A stretch of 64,000 nt of DNA. It comes from Frigidibacter oleivorans. Lineage in GTDB: Bacteria; Pseudomonadota; Alphaproteobacteria; Rhodobacterales; Rhodobacteraceae. A program made the position numbers and the translations under genes. Shown here piece by piece: positions 60,184 to 64,000 of the stretch; position 1 is the stretch's first letter; each line of letters begins with the position of its first letter. The stretch spans positions 248,001 to 312,000 of the forward strand of contig NZ_RJRZ01000003.1 of the NCBI RefSeq assembly GCF_003993775.1. The letters run 5' to 3'. The notes beneath the pieces are model-generated. The model saw only the letters and a program-made list of their open reading frames with translations, was not told the DNA's origin and ran no database searches.

Positions 60184-60288
60184 CGGGTCCTCCTTCGGGG
60201 CGGTTGCGCCTTCGGAAAACCGGCAGGGGGCCGCGGATGTTCCCGCGGCCCCCTGCCCTGTCCTGCCCTATCCTGTCCGGCGCGCAGG

Positions 60289-60762
60289 TCAGCCCAGCCG
60301 GTCCTTCACCGCAGGCCCCGCCGCGCCGAAATCCATCTGGCCCGTGTGCCGCGCCTTCAGCACCGCCATCACCCGGCCCATGTCGCGGATGCCGGTCGCG
60401 CCGGTTTCGGCGATGGCCGCGTCGATCGCCGCCGTCACCTCGTCGGGCGACAGCTGCCGGGGCAGGAATTCCTCGATCACCCGGACCTCGGCCAGTTCCT
60501 TTTCCGCCAGTTCCAGCCGCCCGCCCTCTTCATAGGCGCGGGCGCTTTCCTGCCGCTGCTTCACCATCCGCCCGAGGATCCCCAGAACCTCGGGATCGCC
60601 GACGCCGGTGTCGCCCCCGCCCTCGCCGCGCAGGGCGATGTCCTTGTCCTTGATCGCGGCGTTGATCAGCCGCAGCGTCGAAAGCCGGTCCGCCTCTTTC
60701 GCCCTCATGGCCTCTTTGAGAGCCACGGCGATGCGGTCGCGCATGTTCATGTCCAGTCCCAT
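60289..60762 (-). CDS. GatB/YqeY domain protein
   Basis: A 157-residue protein of the YqeY family, which resembles the tRNA-binding helical tail of the GatB amidotransferase subunit. Hallmarks are RLSTLRLINAAIKDKDIA near residue 25 and VIEEFLPRQLSPDEVTAAI in the middle. The role is unknown, possibly tRNA-related. ATGs at 60762, 60750 and 60744 are all possible; I prefer 60762, where GGGG stands upstream. It is divergent from carA, an arrangement common in alphaproteobacteria. Confidence 0.88.
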   Translation of the reverse strand: MGLDMNMRDRIAVALKEAMRAKEADRLSTLRLINAAIKDKDIALRGEGGGDTGVGDPEVLGILGRMVKQRQESARAYEEGGRLELAEKELAEVRVIEEFLPRQLSPDEVTAAIDAAIAETGATGIRDMGRVMAVLKARHTGQMDFGAAGPAVKDRLG

Positions 60763-60873
60763 CCCCAGGGTCACCAAGGCGCGACTCTACCTGCTCGCCC
60801 GGGGCGGCACAACCGGCCGCAACTTTGCCAAGTCCTTGATTTTCCTGACCCGGCGCTGCCGCCGCGGCGGCCC

Positions 60874-60902
60874 TTGACCCCGGGACACGCCCCCCTTAGG
60901 TT
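60874..60902 (+). promoter_or_regulatory. Candidate promoter of carA
   Basis: TTGACC (60874-60879) and TAGGTT (60897-60902) are separated by 17 bases, with a predicted leader of about 23 bases to the carA ATG. GGGAG lies in the leader as ribosome-binding site. Confidence 0.55.
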
Positions 60903-60931
60903 CCGCAGGATTTTTCCCCGGGAGTCGCGCC

Positions 60932-62098
60932 ATGCCTGCCAGCCAGAGCCAACCGAAGCCGACCGCCTGCCTCGCGCTCGCCGACGGCACGCTGTTCTAC
61001 GGGCAGGGGTTCGGCGCCGTGGGCGAGACGGTGGCGGAACTGGTCTTCAACACCGCGATGACCGGTTATCAGGAGATCATGACCGACCCCTCCTATGCCG
61101 GGCAGGTGGTGACCTTCACCTTCCCTCATGTGGGCAATGTCGGCGTGACGCCCGAGGATGACGAGACCGCCGATCCCGTCGCCGCCGGCATGGTGGTGAA
61201 ATGGGACCCGACGGAGCCGTCGAACTGGCGGTCGGTCGAACATCTGGTGGGCTGGCTGGAGCGTCGGGGCCGTATCGGCATCGGCGGCATCGACACCCGC
61301 CGGCTGACCCGCGCCATCCGCCAGCAGGGCGCGCCGCATGTGGCGCTGGCGCATGATCCGTCGGGCAATTTCGACATCGCGGCGCTGGTGAAGAAGGCGC
61401 GCAGCTGGACCGGGCTGGTGGGGCTCGACCTCGCCAAGGACGTGACCTGCGCGCAAAGCTATCGCTGGGATGAAACGCGGTGGGCCTGGCCGGGCGGATT
61501 CGGCACCCGGACGGAACCGGGAATGCGGGTCGTCGCCATCGACTATGGCGCGAAGCGCAACATCCTGCGCTGCCTCGCCTCGGCGGGCTGCGACGTGACG
61601 GTGCTGCCGGCCTCGGCCACGGCCGAGGATGTGCTGGCGCTGGAGCCCGAGGGCGTGTTCCTGTCGAACGGTCCGGGCGACCCTGCGGCGACCGGCAGCT
61701 ATGCCGTGCCGATGATCCGCGGCGTGCTGGACCGGTCCGAGGTGCCGCTGTTCGGCATCTGCCTCGGCCATCAGATGCTGGCGCTGGCGCTTGGCGCGAA
61801 GACGATCAAGATGAACCACGGCCATCACGGCGCCAACCATCCCGTGAAGGATCTGGAAACCGGCAAGGTCGAGATCACCTCGATGAACCACGGCTTCGCG
61901 GTGGATGCCCAGACCCTGCCCGAGGGCGTGACCGAAACGCATGTGAGCCTGTTCGACGGGTCGAACTGCGGCATCCGCATGGCCGGGCGCCCGGTGTTTT
62001 CGGTGCAGTATCACCCCGAGGCGAGCCCCGGCCCGCAGGACAGCTATTACCTGTTCGACCGGTTCGCCGAGGCGATGCGCGCCCGCCGCGGCGCCTGA
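60932..62098 (+). CDS. carA: Carbamoyl-phosphate synthase small subunit
   Basis: Glutaminase subunit that feeds ammonia to CarB for arginine and pyrimidine synthesis. The 388-residue protein has FNTAMTGYQEIMTDPSYAGQ in the N-terminal domain (residues 39-58), IDTRRLTRAIR, and a class I amidotransferase domain from about residue 195 with SNGPGDP, the nucleophile Cys in FGICLGHQ and HPEASPGP. No carB is adjacent, so the two subunits are encoded apart in this genome. Confidence 0.97.
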   Translation: MPASQSQPKPTACLALADGTLFYGQGFGAVGETVAELVFNTAMTGYQEIMTDPSYAGQVVTFTFPHVGNVGVTPEDDETADPVAAGMVVKWDPTEPSNWRSVEHLVGWLERRGRIGIGGIDTRRLTRAIRQQGAPHVALAHDPSGNFDIAALVKKARSWTGLVGLDLAKDVTCAQSYRWDETRWAWPGGFGTRTEPGMRVVAIDYGAKRNILRCLASAGCDVTVLPASATAEDVLALEPEGVFLSNGPGDPAATGSYAVPMIRGVLDRSEVPLFGICLGHQMLALALGAKTIKMNHGHHGANHPVKDLETGKVEITSMNHGFAVDAQTLPEGVTETHVSLFDGSNCGIRMAGRPVFSVQYHPEASPGPQDSYYLFDRFAEAMRARRGA

Positions 62099-62127
62099 GC
62101 CGGCCCTTCGACGGGCGGCGGCAAGGC

Positions 62128-62143
62128 TTAACGCCGCATTAAC
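62128..62143 (+). promoter_or_regulatory. CtrA-type binding site upstream of the glycosyltransferase gene
   Basis: TTAACGCCGCATTAAC is an exact match to the CtrA consensus TTAA-N7-TTAAC. It lies 44 bp before the ATG at 62187. Such AT sequences are rare in this window. CtrA controls motility, cell-surface and gene-transfer functions in Rhodobacterales. Confidence 0.6.
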
Positions 62144-62186
62144 CACGGGAACGCCATGCTGACCCCGCCACGAGCGCGGGGGCACC

Positions 62187-64000
62187 ATGGCGCAGCCGAT
62201 TCCACAGCCGCATCCACTGCCGCCGGTGCCGCAACCGGCGCCGCCCCCCGTGCGCGGCGGCGCGGCAGCACGGGGCTTGCGCGCCATCGGCGGCCCGCCC
62301 CCGCCCCGCCCCGACCTTGCACAGACCCTGCTGGCGGAGGGTTCCGTGACGGCAGAGGTGCTCGCCCGGGCGCAGGCCGTGGCCGGCCCGGGGGACAAGG
62401 CGCTGGCCGATCTGCTGCTGGCCGAGGGCGCGATCGCGGAACCGGCGCTGACCGCCGCGCTGGCCCGGCAATGGGCGCTGCCGCAGCTCGATCCCCGGCG
62501 CGACGGCGCCCGGCCGGACCCCCGGCTGATCGACGCGATGGGGGCCGCGACCTGCCTGCGCCATGCGCTGCTGCCCTGGCGGCAGGCGGGGGCGGTGACG
62601 CTGCTGGCCGCCGCCCGCCCGTCGGTCTTCCTCACCCGACGGGACGAGATCGAGGCCGCGCTCGGCCCCTGCGCGCTGGCGCTGGCGCCCGAGGCGCAGA
62701 TCCGCGCGGCGCTGCTGGACTGCCGGGCGACGCGCCTTGCCCGCGCGGCCGAGGCGCAGGCCCCGGCGGCCACCAGCTGTCGCGGCAGCGACCCGCGCCG
62801 CGCGGCAGAGGCGGCGCTGCTGGCGCTGCTGGCCGCCGCGATCTGGCTGATCGTCGCGCCGCTGACGGCGCTCGCGCTGCTGGCGGCGGCGGTTCTGGGG
62901 CTGCTGGTGGCGGTGCAGGCGCTGAAGCTCGCGGCGCTGGTGGCGGCGATCTGGCCCGCGCCCGCCTTCGCCCCGCCCGAGCCGCCCGGCCCCGCCCTTG
63001 CCCGGGCCGAGGCGGCGCGCCTGCCATTCGTGTCGGTTATGGTGCCGATGTTCCGCGAACCCGACATCGCGCCCCGGCTGCTGGCGCGTCTGGGGCAGCT
63101 CGACTATCCGCGCCACCGGCTGGAGGTGCTGCTGGTGATCGAGGCCTGCGACCACACCACGCGCGCGGCGCTCGCCGGCGCCGGGCTGCCCGGCTGGATG
63201 CGCGTCGTCAGCGTGCCGGCCGGGCCGGTGCAGACCAAGCCGCGAGCGCTGAACTACGCGCTGAACCTGTGCCGGGGCAGCGTGATCGGGGTCTGGGATG
63301 CCGAGGATGCGCCCGATCCCGGCCAGATCCGGGCCGTGGCCGCCCGCTTTGCCACGGCGCCCGAGGATGTGGTCTGCCTGCAAGGCATCCTCGACTTCTA
63401 CAACCCCGCCACCAACTGGCTGGCCCGCATGTTCACCATCGAATATGCGGCATGGTTCCGGCTGTTCCTGCCGGGGCTGGCCCGGCTGGGGCTGGTGGTG
63501 CCCCTGGGCGGCACCACGCTGTTCTTTCGCCGCCGCGCGCTGGAGGCGCTTGGCGGCTGGGACGCGCATAATGTCACCGAGGACGCCGATCTGGGCCTGC
63601 GCATCGCCCGCGCCGGCCTGCGGACCGAACTGATCGCCACCGTGACGCGGGAAGAGGCGAATTGCCGCACGATCCCCTGGGTCAAGCAGCGGTCGCGCTG
63701 GCAGAAGGGGTTCCTGATGACCTGGGCCGCGCATATGCGGGCGCCGCGGGCGCTGTGGCGCGATCTGGGGGGACGGCGGTTCCTGGGGCTGCAGGTGCTG
63801 CTGGCGGGGACGGTGGGCCAGGCGCTGTTCGCCCCGCTGCTGTGGAGCTTCTGGCTGATCGCGGCAGGCCTGCCGCATCCGTTGCAGGCCGTGCTGCCGC
63901 CCGCGGGCCTGCGGGCGATGGTCGCGCTGTTCCTGCTGGCCGAGGCGGCGACGCTGGCGGCGGGGGCCATCGCGACCCGCGGCCCGGCGCATCGGCATCT
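62187..64000 (+). CDS. Family 2 glycosyltransferase with N-terminal GspE/MshEN-like region, cut at window edge
   Basis: At least 604 residues, running off the right edge. A Pro-rich N-terminus (1-40) is followed by two helical units (44-66 and 69-94; ALADLLLAEGAIAEPALTAAL) that resemble the GspE_N/MshEN repeat. Two hydrophobic helices lie at about 207-252. The GT2 domain at 280-510 has PMFREP, DAED (370-373), TEDAD (463-467) and QRSRW (500-504), a complete processive-synthase-like catalytic set; further helices follow from about 530. It should make or extend a polysaccharide at the inner membrane. The ATG at 62187 follows GGGGG; an ATG at 62156 is out of frame. Confidence 0.85.
   Translation, partial: MAQPIPQPHPLPPVPQPAPPPVRGGAAARGLRAIGGPPPPRPDLAQTLLAEGSVTAEVLARAQAVAGPGDKALADLLLAEGAIAEPALTAALARQWALPQLDPRRDGARPDPRLIDAMGAATCLRHALLPWRQAGAVTLLAAARPSVFLTRRDEIEAALGPCALALAPEAQIRAALLDCRATRLARAAEAQAPAATSCRGSDPRRAAEAALLALLAAAIWLIVAPLTALALLAAAVLGLLVAVQALKLAALVAAIWPAPAFAPPEPPGPALARAEAARLPFVSVMVPMFREPDIAPRLLARLGQLDYPRHRLEVLLVIEACDHTTRAALAGAGLPGWMRVVSVPAGPVQTKPRALNYALNLCRGSVIGVWDAEDAPDPGQIRAVAARFATAPEDVVCLQGILDFYNPATNWLARMFTIEYAAWFRLFLPGLARLGLVVPLGGTTLFFRRRALEALGGWDAHNVTEDADLGLRIARAGLRTELIATVTREEANCRTIPWVKQRSRWQKGFLMTWAAHMRAPRALWRDLGGRRFLGLQVLLAGTVGQALFAPLLWSFWLIAAGLPHPLQAVLPPAGLRAMVALFLLAEAATLAAGAIATRGPAHRH

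Overview
The window is chromosomal DNA of a high-GC alphaproteobacterium. The long nuo operon with extra genes between the subunits, the cytochrome c550-type gene directly upstream of ctaD, the CtrA-like and FnrL-like sites, and the pntAB, liu and DUF3008/DUF5337/DUF3422 genes all point to Rhodobacterales (a Paracoccus/Rhodobacter relative). Genus cannot be fixed from sequence reading alone. I see no rRNA, CRISPR array, transposase, integrase or prophage gene, and only one tRNA.

Layout. (1) 1-20875, all minus strand: one continuous respiratory complex I operon, nuoABC-[sulfotransferase]-DE-[DUF5337]-F-[lipoprotein, DUF3291]-G-[lipoprotein]-HI-[CMD-fold protein]-JKLMN, followed without a gap by birA, coaX and rnj (rnj runs off the left edge). 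All 14 subunit genes are intact. (2) 21067-29023: leucine/isovalerate catabolism (ivd, liuB, liuD, a GST, HMG-CoA lyase, liuC), interrupted by an oppositely oriented ompW gene that carries an FNR-type box. ivd has its own promoter with a perfect palindromic operator. (3) 29191-31931: glycosyltransferase, DegT-type aminotransferase, phosphoglycolate phosphatase-like HAD gene. (4) 32042-37347, plus strand: glmU-glmS-(HEAT-repeat alkylation-repair-like gene)-moaA-DUF1810. (5) 37344-47442: a small secreted orphan, then a scavenging locus made of an M20 amidohydrolase, a DAO-type FAD oxidoreductase, an ArgE-type deacetylase and a fused double ABC ATPase (minus), divergent from the peptide-binding protein and two permeases (plus). 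(6) 47518-54462: DUF3422, an SDR, pntAB transhydrogenase, kynureninase and tRNA-Leu(GAG). (7) 54590-64000: a peptidoglycan-binding secreted protein, lipB, cytochrome c550, ctaD (aa3 oxidase subunit I), DUF2244, DUF3008, a GatB/YqeY protein, carA, and a family-2 glycosyltransferase with an N-terminal GspE/MshEN-like region that runs off the right edge.

How it works together: the window is dominated by electron transport (complex I, transhydrogenase, cytochrome c, aa3 oxidase) and by catabolism feeding acyl-CoA and reducing power into it. Most genes are packed with ATGA/GTGA overlaps, so start codons were chosen mainly from overlap, Shine-Dalgarno spacing and family length. The least explained items are the accessory genes inside nuo, the NuoE and NuoL extensions, the ivd palindrome, the interspersed hairpin repeat, and the CtrA-type site in front of the MshEN-like glycosyltransferase.
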